Below, piece by piece: positions 50,474-58,705 of a stretch of 64,000 nucleotides of DNA (the stretch's first letter is position 1; every line of letters starts with the position of its first letter). Source of the DNA: JAJXZJ01 sp050012855 (GTDB lineage Bacteria > Verrucomicrobiota > Verrucomicrobiia > Limisphaerales > J093). Below the pieces are notes generated by a model. That model was not told the origin of the DNA and did not search any database. It saw nothing but the letters and a program-made list of their open reading frames with translations. The stretch spans positions 62,001 through 126,000 of the forward strand of contig JBEKGJ010000004.1 of assembly GCA_050012855.1 (NCBI GenBank). The letters run 5' to 3'. Position numbers and translations under genes: made by a program.

Positions 50474-51708
50474 GCCTGTTTTGGGGTTTCCGTAAGACTT
50501 CCGGCTGGCCGTGCGCGGCGGTCCAGCAGTTCACGGTAAAAGTCCAAAGTGCGCTCGCCGAAGGCGCGCACCGAGAAATCGGCCGCAATGCGCTCGTGCA
50601 GCCCGGCGCGTCCAGCCGTCGTGAGCCGCGGCCCGCCGGCGATTTCCCGCATCGCCACGGCCAGTTCCGCCACCTTCTCCGGGGCCACCAGCTTGCCGAC
50701 ACCGCCAACGGCAAACGCCTCCGGGATGCCATCGAGCGCCGAGGCGACCACTGGTCGGCCACAGGCAAACGCCTCGAGCACCACCCCGGGGAATGCCTCG
50801 GTCCCCACCTGCGAATGGACCAGGCAGTCCAGTGCGTTCATTGCCGCCGGCATGTCCTGGCAGTAAGGGGTCAACCAGGCCTTGCCGGTCAACCCCAGCC
50901 GCTGGATGTCGTCACGCAGGAGCTCGGCCATGTTGCCGCGGCCCACGATCAGGAACCGCCCAGAAGGCGCCTGCGCGTGGATTTGCGCCGCCGCCCGCAA
51001 AAACTCGCGCTGGCCCTTGCCGCGCGGCAGATCGTAGCCGCCAACCATCGCGAAGACGAAGGCGTCGGGTTCCACGCCCCACGCCGCGCGCTGCGCGCCG
51101 CCGTCGGCGATGCCAAAACGATTGGTATCAATGCCACCGTGGAGGACGCGGATTTTCGTGCGGTCGCCTTGGAGCGGAGGCCGGTGCCGGCGCTCTGGCG
51201 TGGGCGAATCCGGCTCGTCCACCCCCTCGCGCAGCACCCGCGCGACAAAGGCAGACACTGCGATCAGAGCATCGCACTGGCCCAGCAGGAAACGGCGGCT
51301 GGGCCAGGAGGCCGGGCTCTTGGCGAGGTGGCGGGTGAGCACGATCTTCGGCCGCGCACCGGAGAGCCGCGCCGCGAGGATGGTCGGCCAGATGTCGCGG
51401 CCGTGGTGGCTGTGGACGATTTCGATGCGATGACGCCGGATCAGGCGCGCGACGCGCCCGATCAACGCCAGTTTGAGCGGACCCTCGGTGCCGGTGTCGG
51501 CGAACGGGACACCCAGCGCCCGAATGGTGGGTGCGAATTCGCGGCCGTCCGGTCCGGCCAGCCACACGTCCTGGCCAAGCCCGCGCAGCGCACCGGCGAG
51601 TTTCACGCACTGGTCATCGGTCCCACCGCCGGAGAGGCGGGAGTTGAACTGGAGGATGCGCAGGGGCGCACCCTCGGGCGGGCTGGAGTTGGTCGCCGAA
51701 CCGGTCAT
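50470..51708 (-). CDS. Glycosyltransferase family 4
   Basis: 412 residues. LRILQFNSRLSGGGTDDQCVKLA, VHSHHGRDIWPT, LIAVSAFVARVL, RVLHGGIDTNRF, and the C-terminal VVLEAFACGRPVVAS (EX7E-like site at EAFPGVVLE). Retaining GT-B. It overlaps the neighbouring genes on both sides by 4 bp (ATGA), so a single translationally coupled run covers 53671 to 49820. Confidence 0.92.
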   Translation of the reverse strand: MTGSATNSSPPEGAPLRILQFNSRLSGGGTDDQCVKLAGALRGLGQDVWLAGPDGREFAPTIRALGVPFADTGTEGPLKLALIGRVARLIRRHRIEIVHSHHGRDIWPTILAARLSGARPKIVLTRHLAKSPASWPSRRFLLGQCDALIAVSAFVARVLREGVDEPDSPTPERRHRPPLQGDRTKIRVLHGGIDTNRFGIADGGAQRAAWGVEPDAFVFAMVGGYDLPRGKGQREFLRAAAQIHAQAPSGRFLIVGRGNMAELLRDDIQRLGLTGKAWLTPYCQDMPAAMNALDCLVHSQVGTEAFPGVVLEAFACGRPVVASALDGIPEAFAVGGVGKLVAPEKVAELAVAMREIAGGPRLTTAGRAGLHERIAADFSVRAFGERTLDFYRELLDRRARPAGSLTETPKQA

Positions 51709-52886
51709 GGTTCCTCCAACGCTTGGAGCAACGCCGCCCGGTAAGCGGCGCGCGAGTTCTGCTCGGCATACGCACCCGCAGCGGCGATGAATTCCGCCGT
51801 GCGTTCCGCGGACAGTCCGGCCGTCTCGCGGATTCGATCCGCCAACGCCGCGGCATCGCCGGACGGAAACAGCAGTCCCAGCCGGTAGTCCCGCGTCAGG
51901 CGGCCGAGCAACTGTTCGTCCGAGGCAATGACCGGCTTGCGCGCCGCTGCGGCTTGCGACAATACCGCGCTGATGCCGAAATGATTCAGATAAGGCAGCA
52001 GGACCACGTCAGCGGCGGCGAAGGCGAGCCGCTCTTCGGCGGAGGAAACGTAGCGGTCAATCAAGCGCGCACGTCCCTGGCGCGTGAGTTCTGCGAGGTC
52101 GAGCGCCGTCTCGCCCTGGGGGTTCTGCCGGCCCACGCAAAGCAGGAAAGCCGGTTCACTCGCGGAAACCAGGCGCATGGCCGCGACGGCCACATGCAAG
52201 CCCTTCCGCCGATAACCGCCGCCATAAAAGAGGAACACGCGCCGGCCGGGCGGCACGCCGAGTTGGCGGCGGGCCTCGAAACTGTCAGCGTCGTAACCGG
52301 CCGGGCATGGGTTGGGAAGAAAGTAAATCGGCGCCGGCGGAAATTCCGCCCGGCGAGCGCGAACCAGGTACGGGTCCAGCAACAGCAAGGGCCGCAGCCA
52401 ACCACGACCGATCAAACGGCGGAAGCCGGCTTGTTTGAGCCACCGGTTCGGCGACCACGGCGACGCCGCCATGAAGCGCGGACGATGGTAAATCCCGCCC
52501 ATGCGCCCGCGTAACCCGGCCGGTGGCAGGCATCCAACCGCCGCGCGTCGGAAAAGCGTCGAGGCCAGTTCGTCGAACTCGCACAGAAACACCCGCGGCG
52601 CGCCCGACTCGGCCAGGCAGAGCTGCACCGAACGCAGCGTGCTGCCACCACGGCGCCGACCGTTGGGTTCGACGACCGCCAGCAGCTTCACCCGCGCCAA
52701 AAGGTCGCCCAGGCTGTCGGCGAGGACGGCCTTCGCGGGCGGGCGCAAGTCCACCGCCAGCGTCAACTGGTAGCCGGCGAACAACAAATCCTCGGTGATG
52801 AACCGCAACCAGCCGGGATGGTGCCCTTCGACCTGCGGTTCGTAGAGCAGGAGCGCGGGGGCGGGTGGGCCGACGGTGGCGGTCAT
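51705..52886 (-). CDS. Glycosyltransferase, GT4-like
   Basis: 393 residues from the ATG at 52886. LLLYEPQVEGHHPGWLRFITED opens the N-terminal half; FLPNPCPAGYD, FLFYGGGYRRKGLHVAVAAM, RLIDRYVSSAEERLAFAAADVVLLPYL and GISAVLSQAAAARKPVIASD form the C-terminal half. The ORF extends to 53084 but overlaps the upstream GT2 gene. It overlaps genes on both sides by 4 bp. Confidence 0.88.
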   Translation of the reverse strand: MTATVGPPAPALLLYEPQVEGHHPGWLRFITEDLLFAGYQLTLAVDLRPPAKAVLADSLGDLLARVKLLAVVEPNGRRRGGSTLRSVQLCLAESGAPRVFLCEFDELASTLFRRAAVGCLPPAGLRGRMGGIYHRPRFMAASPWSPNRWLKQAGFRRLIGRGWLRPLLLLDPYLVRARRAEFPPAPIYFLPNPCPAGYDADSFEARRQLGVPPGRRVFLFYGGGYRRKGLHVAVAAMRLVSASEPAFLLCVGRQNPQGETALDLAELTRQGRARLIDRYVSSAEERLAFAAADVVLLPYLNHFGISAVLSQAAAARKPVIASDEQLLGRLTRDYRLGLLFPSGDAAALADRIRETAGLSAERTAEFIAAAGAYAEQNSRAAYRAALLQALEEP

Positions 52887-53671
52887 GCGGCGGGAGGCGC
52901 CGGCCGTTGCGCGGCGCGGGCTTTGGCATAGCGCAAGAAGGTGTAGAACGCCGTCATCCAGGCGATGCTGTAACCCTGCCAACCATCGAGGAAACCGCGT
53001 TTCAGCGCATAGCCGCGCCAAAAACGCCACGCCGGGCGGAACCACAAATCGAGCAGAGTCACCCGCTGGCCGTTGGCCGAGCATTGGCGAACAAAGGCAT
53101 CGGCATAGGCGATCGTCTTGGCAATCTGATGCTCGAAGGTTTCCATCGAATAGTGCAGCAGGTCCGCGCGCAGGCGGCCGGTCGGACCTTCCACGACCAG
53201 TTTGTCATGCGGATCAATTCCGGTCCACTTCGCCCGGCCACGTTGCCACAAGCGCGTTTGCCGGTCGGGGTACCAGTCGCCGTGGCGGATCCATCGGCCG
53301 CAATAAAACGACCGCCGCGGAAAACTGTACGCGGTAAAGGCCTCCGCCCGCCCTCCCGAGTCGAACAGCGCGGCAATCTCGGTGCGCAGCGGCGCGGAGA
53401 CGACTTCGTCGGCGTCCAGACCCAGCACCCAAGGCTGGTTCGCCCGGGCCGCCGCGGAGTTTTTTTGGGCGATGTGCCCCTTCCACGGCTCGCGAAAAAC
53501 GCTCGCCCCGTGGCGGTGCGCGATCGTCTCGGTGCCGTCGGTGACTTCCTCGTTGAGGACGACGATGATTTCCGCCGCCCAGTCGGCGACGCTTTCCAGC
53601 GCGCGACCGACCCGGTGCGCCTCGGCGCCGGAGATCAGGCAGACGGAGAGGGGCAGCTTTTTCATCGTCAA
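52883..53671 (-). CDS. Glycosyltransferase family 2 (WaaE/KdtX-like)
   Basis: 262 residues. LSVCLISGAEAHRVGRALESV, IIVVLNEEVTDGTETIAHRHGA, WVLGLDADEVVS (the metal-binding DAD), then GDWYPDRQTRLWQRGRAKWTG and a C-terminal helix with Arg/Trp. This is the LPS-core beta-1,4-glucosyltransferase type. First gene of the coupled run of four. An alternative ATG is two codons downstream. Confidence 0.9.
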   Translation of the reverse strand: MTMKKLPLSVCLISGAEAHRVGRALESVADWAAEIIVVLNEEVTDGTETIAHRHGASVFREPWKGHIAQKNSAAARANQPWVLGLDADEVVSAPLRTEIAALFDSGGRAEAFTAYSFPRRSFYCGRWIRHGDWYPDRQTRLWQRGRAKWTGIDPHDKLVVEGPTGRLRADLLHYSMETFEHQIAKTIAYADAFVRQCSANGQRVTLLDLWFRPAWRFWRGYALKRGFLDGWQGYSIAWMTAFYTFLRYAKARAAQRPAPPAA

Positions 53672-53847
53672 TCCGGCGGTCCTGGCTCAGAGTGATGGCC
53701 GATGTCGTCCGCCGGTTGGACCCACTTCTACAATACGACCCGGGCCGCCCGCAAAATAATTGTCGTGGATCCCGGCTTCCTTGGATACAGACGGCATGAG
53801 GTGGTCGCCAGATAGCGTCCCTCGTTGGGGCGCAAGAAAACACACAC

Positions 53848-54447
53848 TCATTTCTTAGGTTGCGACGCGTAAAGTTGCGGATTGAGATTGGCGTCGTTGT
53901 ACATTTTGAACTGGCGGTAGAGTTTGAAGCGCTGCCTGCCCGTCGGCAGGCTGGTCAACAGGGTTTCCAGGCAGCCCGACAGGTCCTGCAATTGTTCGGT
54001 CAGCGTCGCATGGCGGGCCGAGCATTGACGTCGTTGCGCCACCGGGGCGGACGCGCGGTCCGACTCGATGCGCATGTGGTAGAGCTTGAGCGCCAGGATC
54101 GAGAGTCGGTCAATCATCATCCCCGGCGTCTCCGAGTGGAGCGGAACGTCCGCACCCGCGGGGGGTAGTTGCTCCAGCAGCCAGAGGTCAACCTTCTCGA
54201 TGGCATCGTTGCGAAGCTGATTGCAGCGATCAATGACCCGCTTGGCCTGGCGTACGCGCTCCGGACCGAGGTCGTCGCGCCGGGCAATGTCCTCTTCGTG
54301 CCACAATTCGAAGTTCATTCGATGGTTGTGCTCAATGGCGTTCCAAGGCAGGCCCGTCGCCGCCGGCGTCGGCCCGTCATGCCACTGCTCCGTCCACTGC
54401 GCTTGCGCGCGCACAATTTCATCCACGCGAAGGATCGGCTCGTTCAT
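53848..54447 (-). CDS. DUF4254 protein
   Basis: 199 residues from the ATG at 54447. DUF4254: LPWNAIEHNHRMNFELWHEEDIARR, RVIDRCNQLRNDAIEKVDLWLLEQL, LHSETPGMMIDRLSILALKLYHM, and a C-terminal QRFKLYRQFKMYNDANLNPQLYA. Members sit beside heptosyltransferase genes in Bacteroidetes and Verrucomicrobia; their role in LPS assembly is not known. The ORF extends to 54504; the family start fits MNEPILR. Confidence 0.85.
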   Translation of the reverse strand: MNEPILRVDEIVRAQAQWTEQWHDGPTPAATGLPWNAIEHNHRMNFELWHEEDIARRDDLGPERVRQAKRVIDRCNQLRNDAIEKVDLWLLEQLPPAGADVPLHSETPGMMIDRLSILALKLYHMRIESDRASAPVAQRRQCSARHATLTEQLQDLSGCLETLLTSLPTGRQRFKLYRQFKMYNDANLNPQLYASQPKK

Positions 54448-54972
54448 ATATAACGCTTGCCGAAGCTGACCTGTTTTTTGCCCGGCTGTAAAGGGGCGCT
54501 GCATCCGAAGGTTCGATTCGAATCCTTGAGGCGGGTCCGACCCGCGGTTCGCCGGGAGAGGTCCACACTTGGAAGGCAGACCCGACGGCCCCTTTGCTGG
54601 GCCTGCTTCGTTGGCGGAGAGCGGGCCCCGTGCCCCGTGCGCCGAACGTTTACGCGCCTTCCCCTGGCACGTTGGAGGGGACCTGGGAAAGGCTGATTTT
54701 AATCGTCAGCGCCACGAAGGCAGGCCACCATCGGGGAGCATGATGTCTGGCCACTGCATCGAGATTGACCATGTGAAACGCGTCGCCCGAGGGGCGGTTG
54801 ATCGAGCCCGTCCGAACGCCAGGATGCGCCCGCCGGGGTGGTGGATGCTCGACTGCCTGGGTGCGGTCATTCATGTTGCGGTTCCTGACCACCCAAGAAT
54901 CGTGGCCCGCGCCGTCCCGGCGGGCACGGACGACCGCCGGTGCTTCTACGGAAACCCTGAGTCTGCTTCGCC
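54448..54972. other. 525-bp divergent gap between DUF4254 and GT9 genes
   Basis: No convincing gene. A palindromic stretch GGTTCGATTCGAATCC (about 54510) resembles a tRNA T-arm by sequence only. A plus-strand frame of 135 codons (54569-54976) overlaps the GT9 start but reads like non-coding sequence, and a minus-strand frame (54650-54892) does too. Divergent promoters probably lie here. Confidence 0.35.
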
Positions 54973-56064
54973 ATGATGACCCCCAGCCACGCCGGTTCGC
55001 CGGCTCGCATCCTGATGCTCAAGGGGCACAGCGCCGGGGTGGGCGACTTGTTGCGCAGTTCGGCCGCGTGGAGGGTGCTCCACACGGTCTTCCCGGCGGC
55101 CGAAATGCATCTGCTGTTCCTCACCCGCGACCCCGGCGCCGCCGCGGAGGCATTGATCCGGGAGCATCACTTGCTGCGGAGTTTCAACGTGGTGGACAAG
55201 CGGACGCACACGGGGGCGGAGTGGCGGCGGTTCCTGCGGGAGGTCCGCGCCGTCGGGGACCGCGTCCGGCCGGACTTGGTGATCGATTTTGAGCCGAGCG
55301 GGCTGCGAACCTCGTTGCTGACCCGGTGGCTCGGCCTCCGCTTCCGGGCGCGGACCGTCGGCATCGCCACCCAACCGGGACGAGGATGGTTCTATCGGGT
55401 GGCTGCGCCTTCGCCCAAGCGGTTTGCGGCGGCACGGGGCCTCGCCTGGCCGTTGGAGTACACGAACCGGGATTTCGTGGCGCTGGCCGCGTTGGGCCTG
55501 GAGCGGGCCGGGCGGCCGATCGAGTTGCGCGAAACGGAGGCGGCGAAGGCGTTCCGCACTTCCTTGCGGGCGCGCCATCGCTTGCCGGAGAGCGCGCGGC
55601 TGTTGGGACTGAACATTGGTTGTGGGACGGCGGGCGCCGACGCCCGAAGGTGTGATCTTCATCTCGTTTCGGAACTCGCGGCGGAACTGCAAAGGCAGCA
55701 TGGGTTCCACCTCGTGCTCAACGGCGCGCCCAACGAAAAAGCGATCAACGAGGACTTCCTGCGCCTGCACCAGACGCAATGCACATCGCCGGTGATTGAC
55801 CTGGCGGGAAGGAGCAGCTTGCTTGAACTCGCGGGTGCCATCAACGCCTGCGAATTGTTCATCTCGAGCAATAGCGGACCGTTCCACATGGCCGTGGCCC
55901 TGGGCGTGCCGACCTTGGGGGTCTTCAACGGAGACGAGCGGACGCATTTCCACCACGATCCGTGGGTGCGGTGCTGTGTGGCCCCCACCCCGGACCATCT
56001 TCCGGCATTGCGGGCGGCGGCGGCCGAGCTGCTGGCGGCCGGCCGGTCACAGCCGGCGCCATGA
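54973..56064 (+). CDS. Glycosyltransferase family 9 (heptosyltransferase-like) 1
   Basis: 363 residues. ILMLKGHSAGVGDLLRSSAAWRVLHTVFP is the family start (acceptor side). The donor half includes LGLNIGCGTAGADAR, FHLVLNGAPNEKAI, VIDLAGRSSLLELAGAINACELFISSNSGPFHMAVALGVPTLGVF. Members add heptose to the LPS inner core. The first of three GT9 genes in tandem on the plus strand. Confidence 0.9.
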   Translation: MMTPSHAGSPARILMLKGHSAGVGDLLRSSAAWRVLHTVFPAAEMHLLFLTRDPGAAAEALIREHHLLRSFNVVDKRTHTGAEWRRFLREVRAVGDRVRPDLVIDFEPSGLRTSLLTRWLGLRFRARTVGIATQPGRGWFYRVAAPSPKRFAAARGLAWPLEYTNRDFVALAALGLERAGRPIELRETEAAKAFRTSLRARHRLPESARLLGLNIGCGTAGADARRCDLHLVSELAAELQRQHGFHLVLNGAPNEKAINEDFLRLHQTQCTSPVIDLAGRSSLLELAGAINACELFISSNSGPFHMAVALGVPTLGVFNGDERTHFHHDPWVRCCVAPTPDHLPALRAAAAELLAAGRSQPAP

Positions 56065-56134
56065 GGGACAAACCGCAGGACGCAGCCTGCCCGGCCCGCC
56101 TCGCGGCGACGCTCGAGCCGTCGGCGCCTCCCCA

Positions 56135-57205
56135 ATGAATGCCAACGCGGAATTCTACGCGGTGACGCGCGCGGCGCGGCGCGTGCTGGTCATTGATCCC
56201 GGAATGCTCGGCGACGCGGTCCACCTCCTGCCGGCGCTGCACGACCTTCGCCGCCAGTATCCGCAGGCGGAACTGCACACGGTGAGCAGCCCGGTCGGCG
56301 CGCAGGTGCTTGAGCTTGCGGGTTGCGTGGACCACCAATGGGTGTTGGAACAAGCCTCCGAACGTCGCAGCCTGGTTGACCAACTTCGGGTCCTCCGCGC
56401 GCTTCGCCGCCAGCAGTTCGACGTGTCCATCAACTTCGGCGACAACGAGCGAAATCTCATTTACGCCGGACTGATTGGGGCGCGTCACCGCCTTGGTCGC
56501 TGGCCGGGGCGCCAGCATTGGTGGCTGCGTTGGTGCATCGAACATTGGGTGCATGTGGATGACCTCGCGTCACCCGCCTTCGAGCAACGGCGGCGGATTC
56601 TTGCGGGTGCGGGCATTCCCCTCGGAACGGTCCGCTTCGATCTGGCGATCCCGGCGGCGGCGGTCGTGCGGGCAGCGGCGGCGGTCCCGAACCACGCAGT
56701 TCATTTTTCCATCAATGCGAGCAGCCCGCTGAAGGAATGGCCGCTTGAACATTGGGTGACCGTGGCGCGGGAGCTGCTCGCGGCGGACCCGGCGCTGTGT
56801 CTCGTGGCCACCGGAAGCGCCAGCCCGCGCGAGCAGGAACGGCTGGAACGGTTCACGGCAGAGGTGCGGCATCCGCGTCTGATCGTGCTCCCGGCGGGCC
56901 CGACCGTGGCGGACCTGGCCGCGGTGCTGCAGCGGTGTTGCCTGCATGTCGGCGCGGATTCCGGGGTGATCCATCTGGCCGCGGCCCTCGGCACGCGCGT
57001 GTTGGCGTTGTTCCGCGAATACACCGATGCCGCTGCCTGGATGCCGGAGTCTCCCCCGCACCGGGTCTTGAGCGCACCGTGTCGTTGCGTCAACCAGGCG
57101 CAGGCACCTTGTGCGGCGCAAGGGCGGGCCGAGTGCCTCGCCGGCATCGCCCCTGGGCTTGTCCTGGAGAACATCCGTGGGATGATTTGCTCTCGGGAAA
57201 CCTGA
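56135..57205 (+). CDS. Glycosyltransferase family 9 (heptosyltransferase-like) 2
   Basis: 356 residues from the ATG at 56135. VLVIDPGMLGDAVHLLPALHDLRRQYPQAELH, HFSINASSPLKEWPLEHW, LIVLPAGPTVADLAAVLQRCCLHVGADSGVIHLAAALGTRVLALF. Unusual is a Cys-rich stretch near the C-terminus (CRCVNQAQAPCAAQGRAEC), which might hold a disulphide or metal. The gap to the previous gene is 70 bp. The ORF extends upstream to 55796 inside the preceding gene; the start chosen follows the family. Confidence 0.9.
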   Translation: MNANAEFYAVTRAARRVLVIDPGMLGDAVHLLPALHDLRRQYPQAELHTVSSPVGAQVLELAGCVDHQWVLEQASERRSLVDQLRVLRALRRQQFDVSINFGDNERNLIYAGLIGARHRLGRWPGRQHWWLRWCIEHWVHVDDLASPAFEQRRRILAGAGIPLGTVRFDLAIPAAAVVRAAAAVPNHAVHFSINASSPLKEWPLEHWVTVARELLAADPALCLVATGSASPREQERLERFTAEVRHPRLIVLPAGPTVADLAAVLQRCCLHVGADSGVIHLAAALGTRVLALFREYTDAAAWMPESPPHRVLSAPCRCVNQAQAPCAAQGRAECLAGIAPGLVLENIRGMICSRET

Positions 57206-57328
57206 CGGGCGCGATGACTCCCGCTGCCAGCGGCCGACAAACTGCTCGCCTCCCGATGGGCGGACGGCCATAGTGCCGGAGCGTCACATGCTGTCGTTCC
57301 TGTTCAAAATCCGGGGGCTGCGGTGCTC

Positions 57329-58315
57329 ATGACCGACACGCCAAACATCCTCCTCATCCGGCTCAAGTCGATCGGAGACGTGGTACTCACGCTGCCCGCG
57401 GTGAACCTGGTCCGCGACAATTTTCCCTCCGCCCGGATCCGCTTCCTGACGTCGAAGGAAAATGTCGCGATCGTCAGCGGGTGCGCGGCGGTTGATGAGA
57501 TCATCGCCCTCGACCGGGCCGCCTACCGGCGGAAGGACCTCAAGACGATTTGCGCCGGGACCTTTCGGCTGGTGCGGCGCTTGCGGCGGGAGCGGTTCTC
57601 CCTCGCGGTGGACCTTCAGGGCTACGGCGAGACGGCGCTGCTGACGTGGCTCACGCGCGCGCCGCAGCGCTGGGGCAGCGTGTATCGCCGCGGCCGGCGT
57701 TGGGCCTATACGCGGGGAGTGACGCGAATCGAGACGCTCCATCCCGTTGAATGGAACCGGCGCTTGCTGACGGAATGCGGCTTGAAGCCGATGCCGGTGC
57801 GAAACGAGTTCGTTCTGCAGGAAGGCGAAGTCGAATCGGCACGGAGATTCCTGGCCGAGCACGGCGGCGATCCGGCCAAACCGATTTTGTACCTGCAGGC
57901 GTTCACCAGTTCGCCGCAGAAGAACTGGCCGATGGAGAGCTACCTGGCCCTAGCGAACCACTGGCGCACGCGCGGAGTCCAAGTGGTGTTCGCCGGCGGA
58001 CCGGCGAATCTGGCGGCGCTCGAGCCCGCGCAACGGGCCGGCTTCGTGGTCGCGGCAGGACTGCCCACGTTAACTGTCGCCGGGCTGATGAAGCTTTCCA
58101 CCTTGATTGTGGGTGGCGACACCGGTTTTCTCCACCTCGCCGTGGCCTTGGGAAAACGGGTGCTCATGCTGATGAGGATGAGTGGCGCCGGCAGTCCCAT
58201 CCCGTACGGCCATCCTGACTGGGTGATGGCGCCACCGGGCGGGTCACCGATGGATGCGATTGGCCTTGAGGAAGTGGTGCGGGCCAGCGCCAACGCCTTC
58301 TTGGTGAAAGCCTGA
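57329..58315 (+). CDS. Glycosyltransferase family 9 (heptosyltransferase-like) 3
   Basis: 328 residues from the ATG at 57329 (a GTG two codons earlier opens the ORF). NILLIRLKSIGDVVLTLPAVNLVRDNFPSARI, LAVDLQGYGETALLTWLT, LYLQAFTSSPQKNWPMESYLAL, GLPTLTVAGLMKLSTLIVGGDTGFLHLAVALG. A heptosyltransferase of the WaaC/WaaF type. It ends 390 bp before the exporter gene. Confidence 0.92.
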   Translation: MTDTPNILLIRLKSIGDVVLTLPAVNLVRDNFPSARIRFLTSKENVAIVSGCAAVDEIIALDRAAYRRKDLKTICAGTFRLVRRLRRERFSLAVDLQGYGETALLTWLTRAPQRWGSVYRRGRRWAYTRGVTRIETLHPVEWNRRLLTECGLKPMPVRNEFVLQEGEVESARRFLAEHGGDPAKPILYLQAFTSSPQKNWPMESYLALANHWRTRGVQVVFAGGPANLAALEPAQRAGFVVAAGLPTLTVAGLMKLSTLIVGGDTGFLHLAVALGKRVLMLMRMSGAGSPIPYGHPDWVMAPPGGSPMDAIGLEEVVRASANAFLVKA

Positions 58316-58705
58316 TTCTGAAGCTAAAGCCAACGGATGAAATGGCCCGTCTGCCTTCCGGGCTTCCTTCAACGCCTTCAGTTCCTCCCGCGCCCGGCGT
58401 CCTCGCGTTCGACGGCGGTTTTCGCAACCTACGAAGATCCGGTCTGGCCCCGCTGGCGGAGGCCGGTCACCGCCCCGTTAGTATGGAGGAGTTTGGCGTG
58501 AACCCCGCCCGGCACGCCGCCGCTCTCGCTCCAGCGCATCACGGTGCGCCCCCGTTCGCGGAACTGGAAGCACTTCAAACGGTGGTGGGACGGACTGGGC
58601 TCGCGCTGAAGCGGGGCGGCCCCGATGCCGGCCCGTGCCGGCAGACAGCTTCGGGAAAACTGCTCGCTTCGCGGCCCCGCGGCCCGGCATACTGCCTTCG
58701 CCAAC
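58316..58705. other. 390-bp gap before the exporter gene
   Basis: Frames on both strands are open, but none resembles a known protein. The region has local motifs such as ATGGAGGAGTTTGGCGTGAA (about 58482). I see no repeat from the other families and no clear promoter. Confidence 0.35.

Noticed and set aside
54500..54530. Possible tRNA T-arm (GGTTCGATTCGAATCC)
   Set aside because: The stem does not pair as a T-arm should (only four pairs, AAGG with CCTT), and no acceptor, D or anticodon arm can be drawn around it.
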